A stretch of DNA of 64,000 bases. It comes from Phycisphaeraceae bacterium (lineage in GTDB: Bacteria; Planctomycetota; Phycisphaerae; Phycisphaerales; UBA1924). Location of the stretch: the NCBI GenBank assembly GCA_021297895.1, contig JAJTHN010000004.1:26127-90126 (forward strand), written 5' to 3'. Under the pieces are notes generated by a model. The model did not search any database. It was given only the letters and a program-made list of their open reading frames with translations, and was not told where the DNA came from. Each line of letters starts with the position of its first letter. Within the stretch, counting starts at the first letter, position 1. This document shows positions 8,847 to 18,234 of the stretch, in pieces. A program made the translations under genes and the position numbers.

Positions 8847-9923
8847 ATGAGTGATCGAGCGAGCAAGTCGGCACGAGCGTCCGTGGCCAAGTCTCGGGGC
8901 GCGAGGAAGGCGAAGTTGCCGGCATCCGCGGGCGTTCCGGCGTTCAGTGCGTCGGCTCCGGATACGCGGGTGTACCTTGGCGATTGCCGGACGGTGCTGA
9001 GCGATGTGCGCGAGGTTCGCGAGGGGAAGGTGGATCTGGTCTTTGCCGATCCGCCGTTCAACTGGAACCGTGATTACGAGCGTGCGCGGGCGGTCGAGAC
9101 ACTTGCGGCCAGTGGCGGGGGCGAGTTTGAGACATGGCCGGATGATCTGCCGCGGGAGAACTACTTGGACTTCACCCGGGAGTGGATCGGCGTGTGCGCG
9201 CGGGCGCTGCGGCCGGGCGGGTCGATGTGGATCAACATCCCCGACGACACGGCGGCGGAGATCGTGGTGTTCGTCAAGAACGAACTGAAGTTCGCGATGG
9301 CCAACTGGTGCATCTGGCACTACCGCTTCGGCCAGAATCGGACCGGCGGGTTCATCAACAGCAAGGTTCACGCGCTGCACTTTGTCAAGCCCGGCGGCAT
9401 CGCGACGTGGCGGCCCGAGCGCGTGCTGGAGATGAGCGATCGGGCCAGCATCTACTTCGACCCGCGCACGCTGAGCAAGAAGGACGGCATGCCCGCGGGC
9501 AAGCGGGTGCCGATGGACGTGTGGTACGGGGCCAACTGGGGCAGGATTCAGGGCAACAACAAGGAGCGTCGGCACGGGCACGACAATCAGTTGCCCGAGG
9601 CGTATCTGGAGCGCGTGATCCTGGCCACCAGCGACGAGGGTGATCTGGTGCTTGATCCGTTCGTGGGCTCCGGCACGACCGCGACCGTCGCGCGGGCGTA
9701 CGGGCGACGGTTCATCGGATCGGAGTTCAGCAAGGCCAACGCCGTCAGCGCGTGGGAGCGGATCCGCGATATCGGGATGATCAACAAGGGCAAGGCGCTC
9801 AATCGCAGCAGCGCCATCTTCAAGGCCCGCGGCGTGGGGAAGAACAACGCGGTGGTGCGCTCGCTCAAGGAGGGATCGGTGGGCGGCGCGGAGTCGGAGG
9901 CGGCCGAAGAAGCGCAGGCTTAG
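8847..9923 (+). CDS. Solitary beta-class DNA (N4/N6) methyltransferase
   Basis: A 358-residue modification methylase. The catalytic motif IV ADPPFNW (Asp68-Pro-Pro-Phe) comes first, and the AdoMet-binding LDPFVGSGTTATVARAYGRR follows about 200 residues later. This is the beta-class order seen in CcrM-like and type II N6-adenine or N4-cytosine enzymes. A basic Ser/Ala/Lys-rich N-terminus (residues 1-35) precedes the core. No restriction endonuclease or specificity subunit is adjacent, and it follows pdxJ by nine bases, so an orphan epigenetic role is likely. It overlaps the end of the convergent lipoprotein gene by four bases. Confidence 0.85.
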   Translation: MSDRASKSARASVAKSRGARKAKLPASAGVPAFSASAPDTRVYLGDCRTVLSDVREVREGKVDLVFADPPFNWNRDYERARAVETLAASGGGEFETWPDDLPRENYLDFTREWIGVCARALRPGGSMWINIPDDTAAEIVVFVKNELKFAMANWCIWHYRFGQNRTGGFINSKVHALHFVKPGGIATWRPERVLEMSDRASIYFDPRTLSKKDGMPAGKRVPMDVWYGANWGRIQGNNKERRHGHDNQLPEAYLERVILATSDEGDLVLDPFVGSGTTATVARAYGRRFIGSEFSKANAVSAWERIRDIGMINKGKALNRSSAIFKARGVGKNNAVVRSLKEGSVGGAESEAAEEAQA

Positions 9924-11569
9924 CGCGTGCCGGCGGGCGGGGATTGCGATGGCGCGGTTGACAGGCAATCGCGCAGCAGGTCGGTCGCGGCGCGCTCGGC
10001 GTGATCGGCGCTGCATGAGACATCGGGCCGCACGCCCACGCGCATCAGCGACTTGCCCGAAGGCGGGAACCACTCGGCGCTGGCGACGCGGAGCACCCAG
10101 CCGCTTTCGAGCGGCGCTTCGCGCCCGAGCAGCGGGCGGCCCATCGTCGGTTCGCCGACGATCGCCGCGCCGGCGCTCTGGAGAACGAACGCGAGCGCCT
10201 CGGCGGTGTTGGCCGTGCGACGGCTGGTGATGACCGCCAGGCGCGTTGGCGGGACGACGGGTGCCGCATCCGGGCGCGGGAGCAGGCGGAGGCGGACGCC
10301 GCCGGTCAGGTCGAGTGTGCGGCGTGCTTCCTGCAGCGAGCGCTCGTCGGAGACTTCAACCAGCGCAAAGCCGCTGCTCCAGTCCGGCGAATTCAGGTCG
10401 GCCTTGGCGCGGCCGGCGCGGGAGAGCACGGTGCCGGCGTCGATCGGTTTGTCGATGAAGGAGCACGCCGCGAGCAGGGCCGAGAGTTCGACTCCTGGGC
10501 AGTAGCGGAGGTTGAGGATGACGGCGTTGGCCCGGGTTGATCGGAGGGCGATCAGGTCGCGCTCGAAGGTCGCGGGGTCATCGAAGACGTCGACGCGCAG
10601 GCGAGCGATCGGCCCGCCGGGACCGCCGTCCGACTCGGCGGCGACGCCGAGCCGCTTGGAGCGTGTGTCGTCGTCGCTCGGCGCGAGCGGCGAATCCGGC
10701 CCGGCGGCGCGACGCGAGGGGAAGATCAGGGGTGTCGCGCCGCGGAGGTTCTTGCGCGCGCTGAAGGCGGCGACGAAGGCGAACTCGGCGTCGTCTTGGG
10801 CCATCGCGGCGCCGCGGTCGAGGTCGTCGAGGTATCGGTCGACGGATGCGGGCTCGATCGCGGCGGGGTCCCAGAGCAAGTCGGCGAGGCGGGCGCGCAC
10901 GCCGCGAGAGAGTTGCGTGTAGAGCGCGGGATCGGGCGCGCGGCCGGATTCTCGCGCTCGGTCCTCGGCCTCCAGCGTGACCAGCGCCAGCACCTCGCCC
11001 TCGCGCGTGCGGAGCTCGATGGGTCTCGCGGCGGAGGCGAGCGGTGCTTCCGCGTGCGCTTGGGCGGATGCGGGGCGCGGCGCGATGTGCGTCGCGACGC
11101 GCGTGCTGGCGATCGAGCCGATGCCCACGCTGCCGACACCGGGCTCGCTTGCGGTGGGGAGGGTCGTGTCCCAGGTCAGGATCATGCCCGAGGGAAAGAG
11201 GAACGGGGCGAGGATGGTGCCCAGGACCGCATCGATGCCGCCGACGAATGACCATGCAACGCCGGGGCGGGTGTTGCCCTTGAGTTCGCGTGCGGCGCCG
11301 TCGCGGACGACGGGCGCGATGGTCATGCGGGTGCGGATGGGTCCGGTCCAGCGGGTGTGGAGCGTGGCGACGTACTGGCCGTTGAGCACATCCGGGTCGG
11401 CGCGGCCGGGGCCGAGGGTCAGGGACGACAGATCGCCCAAGGGCTCGGCGGGAGAGACGCAGCCGGTCGCGAGCACGCCCACGAGCGACAGCGCCGACGC
11501 CACGCACACACACCCGGCGGCGCGAACACGTCGGCGGATCAACGCGGCGTTGCGGTGCGTACCGATCAC
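9920..11569 (-). CDS. S41 peptidase-like lipoprotein lacking the catalytic dyad
   Basis: About 549 residues, with a lipoprotein signal ending LVGVLATGC. The middle is unassigned. The C-terminal ~200 residues follow the tail-specific protease (S41) pattern: ILNLRYCPGVEL (usual DLRxNPGG), TANTAEALAFVL (usual TASASE), VGEPTMGRPLL (usual GExTFGK) and FPPSGKSLMRVGVRPDV. At the two catalytic positions Ser is replaced by Asn and Lys by Arg, so it is probably not an active protease. The start is uncertain: GTG 11569 is used, but GTG 11587 would overlap the nitrilase stop as GTGA. The two genes are probably an operon. Confidence 0.7.
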   Translation of the reverse strand: MIGTHRNAALIRRRVRAAGCVCVASALSLVGVLATGCVSPAEPLGDLSSLTLGPGRADPDVLNGQYVATLHTRWTGPIRTRMTIAPVVRDGAARELKGNTRPGVAWSFVGGIDAVLGTILAPFLFPSGMILTWDTTLPTASEPGVGSVGIGSIASTRVATHIAPRPASAQAHAEAPLASAARPIELRTREGEVLALVTLEAEDRARESGRAPDPALYTQLSRGVRARLADLLWDPAAIEPASVDRYLDDLDRGAAMAQDDAEFAFVAAFSARKNLRGATPLIFPSRRAAGPDSPLAPSDDDTRSKRLGVAAESDGGPGGPIARLRVDVFDDPATFERDLIALRSTRANAVILNLRYCPGVELSALLAACSFIDKPIDAGTVLSRAGRAKADLNSPDWSSGFALVEVSDERSLQEARRTLDLTGGVRLRLLPRPDAAPVVPPTRLAVITSRRTANTAEALAFVLQSAGAAIVGEPTMGRPLLGREAPLESGWVLRVASAEWFPPSGKSLMRVGVRPDVSCSADHAERAATDLLRDCLSTAPSQSPPAGTR

Positions 11570-11583
11570 GGCAAGAGTGTACC

Positions 11584-12423
11584 TCACGCGATCGGCGAGA
11601 TGAGGCGAATGTCCTTCCACACGGGGAACTTCGCCCGCCAGTCTCGCAGCGACTTGATGTCCACGCTCACGCTCAGCACGCCGGCCCGGTCGCTCAGCTC
11701 GCCGACGATCGTGCCCTGATGATCCGCGGTGTACGAAGCGCCGTCGTATGTCAGGTGAGGGTCCGATCCGGCGCGGTTGACAAAGAGGAGGTACGCCTGG
11801 TTCTCGATTGCTCGCGCGATGCCCAGCGCCCGGCGGTGCCATGCCCGCGTGCCGGGCCAACTGGCCCCGAGGGCGAACAGTTCCGCCCCGGCGAGCATGC
11901 CCAGCCTGAAGAGCTCCGGAAACCGAAGGTCGTAGCAGATGGTCGGGCAGACGCGGATCGTTGTCGAATTCGCGACCCAGTCGTAGGTCATGATGCGGTC
12001 GCCGCCGGTGAAGAACTCGCTCTCGCGGCCGATGCTGAACGGGTGCATCTTGTCGAACATGCACAGCACATGTCCGTCGGGGCCGATGATCGGGGCCTGG
12101 TTTCGGCCCTTGCCGTCGGGGCCGATCACGCTGCGCGACCCCTGAAGCGTGATGCGCAGTTCGCGAGCCATCGCGCACAGAAAGTCGAGCGTCGCGTTGT
12201 CGCGGTCGGCGGTGACGTCGAGCCGAAACGAGAAGCCCGTGTCGAACATCTCCGTCAGCACGACAAGATCGCCCGGCCTGATTGTTCCGCTCTGGGCGTG
12301 CGAGCGCAGCAGCGTCGCCATCGCTTCGCGGTTGGCGGCCCGGTCCTCCCAGACGATGTCGGACTGAACAAGGTGAGCTTGCGGCTGGCTGCTGGTCGGT
12401 GCAATGTCGCTGTTCCGCGTCAT
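11584..12423 (-). CDS. Carbon-nitrogen hydrolase (nitrilase superfamily, omega-amidase-like)
   Basis: A 279-residue protein with the complete Glu-Lys-Cys triad of the nitrilase fold: Glu in VVLTEMFDTGFS, Lys in MFDKMHPFSIG and Cys in TICYDLRFPELFR. Overall it most resembles omega-amidase/NIT2-type amidases that hydrolyse alpha-keto acid amides; the substrate is inferred by similarity only. It is the first gene of a two-gene unit with the S41-like lipoprotein and is divergent from maf. Confidence 0.85.
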   Translation of the reverse strand: MTRNSDIAPTSSQPQAHLVQSDIVWEDRAANREAMATLLRSHAQSGTIRPGDLVVLTEMFDTGFSFRLDVTADRDNATLDFLCAMARELRITLQGSRSVIGPDGKGRNQAPIIGPDGHVLCMFDKMHPFSIGRESEFFTGGDRIMTYDWVANSTTIRVCPTICYDLRFPELFRLGMLAGAELFALGASWPGTRAWHRRALGIARAIENQAYLLFVNRAGSDPHLTYDGASYTADHQGTIVGELSDRAGVLSVSVDIKSLRDWRAKFPVWKDIRLISPIA

Positions 12424-12469
12424 GTCCGAGGGTATAGGGCCCGCCCGTCGGGGCGTGTAGACTCGTCGC

Positions 12470-13189
12470 ATGACGCGGGCATCGCTGAGCCAATCCGTGT
12501 CCGAACGTCTCAGGCGACTCGACTCATTGTCGAGCGATCGTCCGGGAGCGCCCGGGGTCGAACTGATCCTCGCCAGCCAGTCGCCCCGCAGGCGCGAACT
12601 GCTCGAGGAGGCCGGCGTGCGGTTCTCGTGCCTTTCGCCGGCGATCGACGATGCGGACCTGGCGCACGCGGGGCCGGGCACCCCGCCGGGTGCGTGGGCG
12701 ATGTCGCTGGCGTACTTCAAGGCGCGGCTGGTCGCGGGCGTGGTGCCCGATGCGAGAAAGGCCGGTGCGTGGATTTTGTCCGCCGATACGCTCGTTGTGC
12801 TGCCGCGGGAGGGGAAGGCCACGGCGCGCATTCTGGGCAAGCCCGCGGATGCGAGCGCGGCGCGGGACATGATCCGCGATCTGGCTGGCCGCGAGCATCA
12901 GGTCGTTACGGGCGTGTGCCTGCTGCGGGCCGACCAGGGCGTTCGGCGTACAGCGTTCGACGTCGCCCGCGTGCGGTTCCCGGCCTTGGCCGATGAGGTC
13001 ATCGACCGTTACGCCGCGGGCAACGCGTGGGCCGGGAAGGCCGGCGGGTACAACCTGCCCGAGCGTGTTCGCGAAGGGTGGAACATTTCGGTGGTCGGCG
13101 ACGAAACGTGCGTCATGGGTTTACCGATGGGCGTGGTCATGTCGTTGCTGCTGGAACATTGTCCGGGTGTGCTCGGGGGTGTGGCGTGA
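12470..13189 (+). CDS. maf: Maf-family nucleotide pyrophosphatase
   Basis: Maf/YhdE-type enzymes hydrolyse non-canonical or modified nucleoside triphosphates. The 239-residue protein has the phosphate-binding LILASQSPRRRELLEEAG near residue 31, SADTLVV with the catalytic Asp, a DVARVRF segment and the YNLPERVREGW C-terminal region. It carries about 30 extra N-terminal residues. It overlaps the next gene by four bases (GTGA), forming a coupled maf-membrane protein-lpxK operon. Confidence 0.88.
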   Translation: MTRASLSQSVSERLRRLDSLSSDRPGAPGVELILASQSPRRRELLEEAGVRFSCLSPAIDDADLAHAGPGTPPGAWAMSLAYFKARLVAGVVPDARKAGAWILSADTLVVLPREGKATARILGKPADASAARDMIRDLAGREHQVVTGVCLLRADQGVRRTAFDVARVRFPALADEVIDRYAAGNAWAGKAGGYNLPERVREGWNISVVGDETCVMGLPMGVVMSLLLEHCPGVLGGVA

Positions 13190-13710
13190 GTCTTGCCATT
13201 GCGATCGAGCGACTGGTGCCAACGCTGGTCGACGTGCCGTTGCTGGCCCAGGCGGGTTCGTCGGCGCTGAGCGGGGCGCCGCTGGTGCCGGCGTGGATCG
13301 GGATCCCGCTTGCGGGCATCGTGATGCTCCTGGCCTCGGCGCACGTGGTGATGCTCCAGAGCGTTGATGTGCCGCCGAGCAGGCGACGGATCCGGACGGC
13401 CAGCGGGCTGATCATTCTGGTGCTCGCGCCGCTGCTGTGCTACGCGATGTGCATCGCCAGCACGGCCAACGCGAGGCAGTTTGTGCTCGTGTGGATGGCC
13501 GTGCTCGGGCTGCTGTTCATCGTGCTGATGCTCGCGATCATGGACATGTTCAACAACGTGCGCATCGCGCGGGAGCAGATGAAGCAGGGCTTGTCGCTGT
13601 CGGCTCGTGCCGCGGCCGAAGCGCTCGCGCGGGCGCGCGATCGACGTGCGCGGCCGCGACTGACCGGTGAGGCCGGCGATGGCCGCGCAGGCTCGGAGCG
13701 CGAGCCGTGA
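13186..13710 (+). CDS. Membrane protein between maf and lpxK
   Basis: A 174-residue protein with a GTG start that overlaps the maf stop, and its own stop overlaps the GTG of lpxK. Three hydrophobic helices are visible at about residues 38-60, 72-92 and 103-123, followed by a basic Ala/Arg-rich cytoplasmic tail. No family is recognised. The tight coupling on both sides suggests an envelope function alongside LpxK, which is context only. Confidence 0.7.
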   Translation: MSLAIAIERLVPTLVDVPLLAQAGSSALSGAPLVPAWIGIPLAGIVMLLASAHVVMLQSVDVPPSRRRIRTASGLIILVLAPLLCYAMCIASTANARQFVLVWMAVLGLLFIVLMLAIMDMFNNVRIAREQMKQGLSLSARAAAEALARARDRRARPRLTGEAGDGRAGSEREP

Positions 13711-14819
13711 GCCTGCCCGAGTGGGTGCACCGGCTTCGAAGAGGGCTCGCGCCGGTGCTGGGCTCGGTCGCGGGCGCGCCGTACGGGCTTGGGCTGTCGG
13801 TGGTATCGAGGCGGTTTGATCGAGGGGTCGGCGTCGCGCGGCTGTCGATGCCGGTGGTGAGCGTCGGCAACATCTCAACGGGCGGAACGGGCAAAACGCC
13901 GTGCGTCGCGTGGCTGGTGCGTGAACTGGCGCGGCGCGGGCATGTGCCGATGATCGCGATGCGCGGCTATGCGCGAACGCGCGACGGCGTGAGCGACGAG
14001 CAGGACGAGTACGAGCGGTCGCTGCCGGGTGTGGCGATCGCCGCGGCACCGGACCGGGCGGCCGCGATCGCGAGCGTGCTGGCGCAGCGTGAGCAGCAGG
14101 GGAAGCGGTCGCCGAGTGTGGTGGTGCTGGATGATGGGTTTCAGCATCGGCGGATCGCCCGGGACTTTGACATCGTGCTCATCGACGCGACGCGGCCGCC
14201 GGCGCGGGAGCATCTGCTGCCGCTGGGCGACTTGCGCGAGCCGGTCTCGGCTCTGCGCCGGGCGCACGCGGTGGTGCTGACGCACTGCGAACTTGCCACG
14301 CAAGCGCAGGTGCGGTCGGTGGTCGAGAGCGTCGAGCGAGCGACGTTGTCGGTCGCGGGGGATCGTCCCGTGCCGTTGATTTTCCGCGCACGGCATGATT
14401 GGGACGGGGTGATGGTCAGCGATGCCGCGGGCGAGCGGCATGAGGCTGAGACGTTCCTGGCCGAGCGTGCGCTCGGGGTGGTGTGCGCGATCGGGCGGGG
14501 CGACTTGTTCGTCGAGCGTGTGGGGCAGATCGGGCGGGTGGTGTGCTCGCGGGTCTTTGGCGATCATCACGACTTCACGCCGGCGGATATCGAGAGCATT
14601 GCCGGACAGATTCTCGCTGCGGGTGCCGGCGTGCTGGTGGTCACGGAGAAGGACTGGTCGAAGTTGCGGCGCGTCCCGGAGCTGAGCGCTCGGCTCGGTG
14701 TGCCGATCGCACGACCGAGGCTTGCGCTGGAGATCGATGAGCCCGCGCGGCTGCTCGGGGCGGTGCTGGCGGCGATCGGGGATCGACCGGAGCAGTCGAC
14801 GGTCACAGGACGAGTTTGA
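13707..14819 (+). CDS. lpxK: Tetraacyldisaccharide 4'-kinase
   Basis: LpxK phosphorylates the lipid A disaccharide at the inner membrane. The 370-residue protein has the P-loop SVGNISTGGTGKTP (GGTGKT at residues 59-64), the VVLDDGFQHRRIARDFDIVL substrate motif and LLPLGDLREP, all diagnostic. FGDHHDFTPADI and the VTEKDWSKL segment near the C-terminus complete the match. The GTG start overlaps the upstream stop. Its presence implies that this organism makes lipid A. The end overlaps the convergent dciA by 17 bases. Confidence 0.93.
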   Translation: MSLPEWVHRLRRGLAPVLGSVAGAPYGLGLSVVSRRFDRGVGVARLSMPVVSVGNISTGGTGKTPCVAWLVRELARRGHVPMIAMRGYARTRDGVSDEQDEYERSLPGVAIAAAPDRAAAIASVLAQREQQGKRSPSVVVLDDGFQHRRIARDFDIVLIDATRPPAREHLLPLGDLREPVSALRRAHAVVLTHCELATQAQVRSVVESVERATLSVAGDRPVPLIFRARHDWDGVMVSDAAGERHEAETFLAERALGVVCAIGRGDLFVERVGQIGRVVCSRVFGDHHDFTPADIESIAGQILAAGAGVLVVTEKDWSKLRRVPELSARLGVPIARPRLALEIDEPARLLGAVLAAIGDRPEQSTVTGRV

Positions 14820-15180
14820 CCTTGATGACCCGTGCCCCCGCGGCCCGCACGAGCGCATGCTCGCCGCCGGCGCGGAGCCATCGGTCGAGTTCGTATCGCG
14901 TGCTGGCATCTTGGCAGCGCACCTGAAGCACGCCGCGGGCGACGCCCAGGATGACGGTGCGGACGGCCAGCGGGCCGGGGACCAGGGTGCCCCAGGCTTC
15001 GCCAAGAGAGCCGACCGAGCGCTCAAGGCGGCGGACCTCCCGGGTGATGCCGCTCATTTCCTGCTTCAGCGACAGGTCGCGAGCGGCGGGAACGCGCCAG
15101 CCTCGCATACGGGTCAGAAACGCGGGGTCGGCGTGCTGGGCGGCGGTCCGGCGCGGGTTGTCGGGCCGATCCTGAGGCAT
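14803..15180 (-). CDS. dciA: DciA-type (DUF721) helicase-loading protein
   Basis: A 125-residue DUF721 protein, the ancestral DnaB helicase operator/loader found in bacteria without DnaC. The C-terminal domain shows the family pattern: WGTLVPGPLAVRT, VARGVLQVRCQDASTRYEL (the KH-like core) and a terminal VIKVKLVL strand. The N-terminal ~55 residues are basic. It is monocistronic and divergent from the ABC ATPase gene. Confidence 0.75.
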   Translation of the reverse strand: MPQDRPDNPRRTAAQHADPAFLTRMRGWRVPAARDLSLKQEMSGITREVRRLERSVGSLGEAWGTLVPGPLAVRTVILGVARGVLQVRCQDASTRYELDRWLRAGGEHALVRAAGARVIKVKLVL

Positions 15181-15236
15181 AGCCCAGCGTACGCCGGCAT
15201 CCCCGCTCGGCGGGTCGGGGTCTACCCTCTGGACCT

Positions 15237-16337
15237 ATGCCCACCGGGATCAGCATCGAGCGTGTCAGCAAGCGGTACCCCGGCGCACCCAGCGCCGCGG
15301 TCGACGCCGTTAGCCTGAAGATCGAACCCGGGGAACTGTTCTTTCTGCTGGGGCCGTCCGGTTGCGGCAAGACGACGCTGCTGCGGATGGTCGCGGGGTT
15401 CATCGACCCGACCGATGGGCAGATCCTGTTTCAGGACGGCGCGGGAAACAGCCGCGACGTGACGCATCTGGCCCCGAACCTGCGGAACACGGGCATGGTG
15501 TTTCAGAGCTACGCGCTCTGGCCGCACATGAGCGTGTTCCGCAACGTTGCGTTCGGGCTGGAGGTGCGCAAGGTCTCGAAGGCGGACATCGAGCGTCGCG
15601 TGACCGAGGCGCTGGAACTGGTGCAAATGGGCCAGTACGCCCAGCGTAAGCCCAACGCGCTCTCGGGCGGACAGCAGCAGCGTGTGGCGCTGGCTCGGGC
15701 GCTGGTTGTGCGGCCGGATGTTCTGCTGCTCGATGAGCCGCTGAGCAACCTTGACGCGAAACTGCGTGTGGAACTGCGGTCGGAGATCCGACGGATCTGC
15801 AAGGCCGCCGGGACGACGACGATCTACGTGACGCACGACCAGAAGGAGGCCCTGAGCATGGCCGACCGCGTCGCGATCATGAGCATGGGCAAGGTCGAGC
15901 AGCTCGGCACGCCCGCGAAGCTCTACCGCACGCCCGGCAGCAGGTTCGTCGCGGAGTTCCTCGGCGAGACGAATTTCATCGCGGGTGATGCCGGTGGCGG
16001 CACCTCTGGCGGCACAAAGGTCGCGACGCCCTTCGGCACGCTGCACTCGACGCACGCGGCGCCGGGCGGGGCGGGCGTGCTGGTCTCGCTGCGTCCGGAG
16101 GCTCTGCGTCCGGCGCACGATGGTGATGCGAATGTTCTCAATGGCTCGATTGTCGAGACGACGTACCTGGGCGAAATGGTCCAGCACATCGTCGAGCTCA
16201 AGCCCGTTTCCGGCGGCTCGCCGCAGCGGGTGAAGGTCGCGATGATGAACCCCGGTCCTGAGGATCATGACACATCGCACGCGAGACCGATCAGGCTGGC
16301 GGTGAACCCGTCGGATGTCGTGATCGTGCCGCGCTGA
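15237..16337 (+). CDS. CUT1-type ABC transporter ATPase (MalK/UgpC/MsmX-like)
   Basis: A 366-residue ATPase with Walker A GPSGCGKTT (residues 39-47), Q-loop VFQSYALWPHM, signature LSGGQQQRVALARAL, Walker B VLLLDEPLSNLD and the VTHD switch. A C-terminal TOBE domain follows (about residues 230-366). This layout is that of the ATPase of carbohydrate or polyol importers. No permease or binding-protein gene is adjacent, so it may serve several importers like MsmX. That inference rests on its isolation here. Confidence 0.85.
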   Translation: MPTGISIERVSKRYPGAPSAAVDAVSLKIEPGELFFLLGPSGCGKTTLLRMVAGFIDPTDGQILFQDGAGNSRDVTHLAPNLRNTGMVFQSYALWPHMSVFRNVAFGLEVRKVSKADIERRVTEALELVQMGQYAQRKPNALSGGQQQRVALARALVVRPDVLLLDEPLSNLDAKLRVELRSEIRRICKAAGTTTIYVTHDQKEALSMADRVAIMSMGKVEQLGTPAKLYRTPGSRFVAEFLGETNFIAGDAGGGTSGGTKVATPFGTLHSTHAAPGGAGVLVSLRPEALRPAHDGDANVLNGSIVETTYLGEMVQHIVELKPVSGGSPQRVKVAMMNPGPEDHDTSHARPIRLAVNPSDVVIVPR

Positions 16338-16381
16338 GCAGAACTTTTCCCGCCCGCGCACGATCGCGCCGGAAGCGACCC

Positions 16382-18181
16382 ATGCCCTCTCAGGCGACTC
16401 TGGCCAAACTCAACACTGTTGCCGAGCTCTCCGAGGCCGGTCGTCATCAGGAGGCGGTGGCGATTCTGCGTCGTCTCGTGCAGAGCGATCCGCGCAGCGG
16501 CGTTGTCAATCGATGGATGGGCTGCGAGCTGGCGTACCTCAACCAGTTTGATCAGGCGATCTTCTACTGTCTCAAAGCTCTGGAGAGCGATCCGAAAGAT
16601 GTCGCGGTGCTGTGCACACTCGGCAACATCTTCTTCAACACCGGGCGGCTGGCCGCATCCATCGATGCGCTCAAGCGAGCGGTCGAGGCGGACCCGAACC
16701 ACCTCGAGGCCCTGTGCATGCTCGTCGACTCGCTCGACAAGGCGAAGCGACTCGCGGATGTCGCCGTGTACGCCGACCGCGCACTGAAGCTCAAGGACAA
16801 CCTCGCGGAGATGTACATCTACAAGGGTGTGGCGCTGCTGGAGACCGGGCACGCCAACGAGAGCGGGCGGACGTTCGACACGGGCCTGCACAAGTGTCCC
16901 GGGTACGAGCGGCTGGCCAGCGTAAGGTGCTCGGCGTCGCTGTATCGCGACGACCTGAGCATCGATGAAATGGCCGCGACGGCGCGCGAGTTCGGCAGCG
17001 TTGTCCGCGCGATCCACGGTCCGCCCATGAAGCGATCGGCGTTCGAGCGAGACCGTGCGCCCGAGCGGCGCATCCGCGTGGGCCTGATCTGCGCGGACCT
17101 TCGGCGGCATTCGAGCGCGTACTTCTTCCAAGGGCTGTTCGACAATCTGGACCCCGAGCGGTACGAACTGTGCCTGTACAACACCTCGCGTGCGGAGGAC
17201 GACTGGACGGAGCGGCTGCGGGCCCGCGCGTCGATCTACCGCCAGTGCAACGACTACGACGGGCAGCCGCTGCTGAAGATCCTTCGCGACGACACGCTCG
17301 ATGTGCTCATCGACGCCAGCGGGCACACCAGCGGCGATCGCCTAGCCACGCTGGGCCTGCGTGCGGCGCCCGTGCAGGCCACGTGGCTGGCGTTTCCCGG
17401 CACGACGGGCCTGCGCACGATGGACTATCGGCTGACGGATCGCTTCATCGACCCGCCGGGGCCGATCACCGACCGCCTGCTGACCGAGCGCGCGCTGTAC
17501 ATCGATTGCTGCTTTGTCTGCTACATGCCACCGCCGGATGTGCCGGAGGTCTCGCCGCTGCCGTGCCTGAGCAGCCCGAACTTCACGATCGGCTCGTTCA
17601 ATGCGAGCAAGAAGATCACGGACACCACGCTGCGGCTGTGGGGGCGGTTGCTCAACGCGATTCCCTCTGCGCATCTGCTCATGCGCATGAACGGCATGGA
17701 GCAGGCCGCGGCGAGGCAGGCCATCATCGATCGTGCCGCGGCCGTCGGGCTCGATACCGCACGCCTGCATCTGCTCCCCCCGGTCGAAGGAACGCAGCGG
17801 CTGCTCCACGAGTACTCGCGGCTGGATCTGGCCCTCGACCCGTTCCCGTATCACGGCACGACGACCACATGCGAGGCGTTCACGATGGGTGTGCCCGTCC
17901 TGTCGCTGCAGGGCGACCGGCCGGCCTCGCGCGTCGGTGGCTCGCTGCTGTCGCTGGTGGGGCTCGAGGACTTCATCGCCAATTCGCCCGAAGACTTCGT
18001 CGCTCGGGGCGTGCGCATCGCCGCTGACCCGCCGAAGCTCGCGGCGATCCGGGGCGAACTCCGCCAGCGCATGACCGGTACATTGGGCGATCACGCGGCG
18101 TACGCCCGGCGTTTCGAGGATGCCATCCGCAGGGCATGGCGGTCGTACTGCGCGGGCGAACTGCCCGATGACGCCGACTGA
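16382..18181 (+). CDS. TPR O-GlcNAc transferase-like protein (GT41), copy 1
   Basis: A 599-residue protein. Residues ~1-190 are TPR repeats. The C-terminal half is a GT41/SPINDLY-like glycosyltransferase with RVGLICADLRRHSSAYFFQG, a DASGHTSGDRLATLG segment, APVQATWLAFPGTTGLRTMD and the nucleotide-sugar site (LDPFPYHGTTTTCEAFTMG, then QGDRPASRVGGSLL). Bacterial members glycosylate proteins in the cytoplasm; the substrate is unknown. A second related gene follows 53 bases later on the same strand. Confidence 0.85.
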   Translation: MPSQATLAKLNTVAELSEAGRHQEAVAILRRLVQSDPRSGVVNRWMGCELAYLNQFDQAIFYCLKALESDPKDVAVLCTLGNIFFNTGRLAASIDALKRAVEADPNHLEALCMLVDSLDKAKRLADVAVYADRALKLKDNLAEMYIYKGVALLETGHANESGRTFDTGLHKCPGYERLASVRCSASLYRDDLSIDEMAATAREFGSVVRAIHGPPMKRSAFERDRAPERRIRVGLICADLRRHSSAYFFQGLFDNLDPERYELCLYNTSRAEDDWTERLRARASIYRQCNDYDGQPLLKILRDDTLDVLIDASGHTSGDRLATLGLRAAPVQATWLAFPGTTGLRTMDYRLTDRFIDPPGPITDRLLTERALYIDCCFVCYMPPPDVPEVSPLPCLSSPNFTIGSFNASKKITDTTLRLWGRLLNAIPSAHLLMRMNGMEQAAARQAIIDRAAAVGLDTARLHLLPPVEGTQRLLHEYSRLDLALDPFPYHGTTTTCEAFTMGVPVLSLQGDRPASRVGGSLLSLVGLEDFIANSPEDFVARGVRIAADPPKLAAIRGELRQRMTGTLGDHAAYARRFEDAIRRAWRSYCAGELPDDAD

Positions 18182-18234
18182 GGCGAGCCCGCGGGCGTTG
18201 GTCCGCGGTTGCCGGTGCCGAGGCCCGAAGTTCC

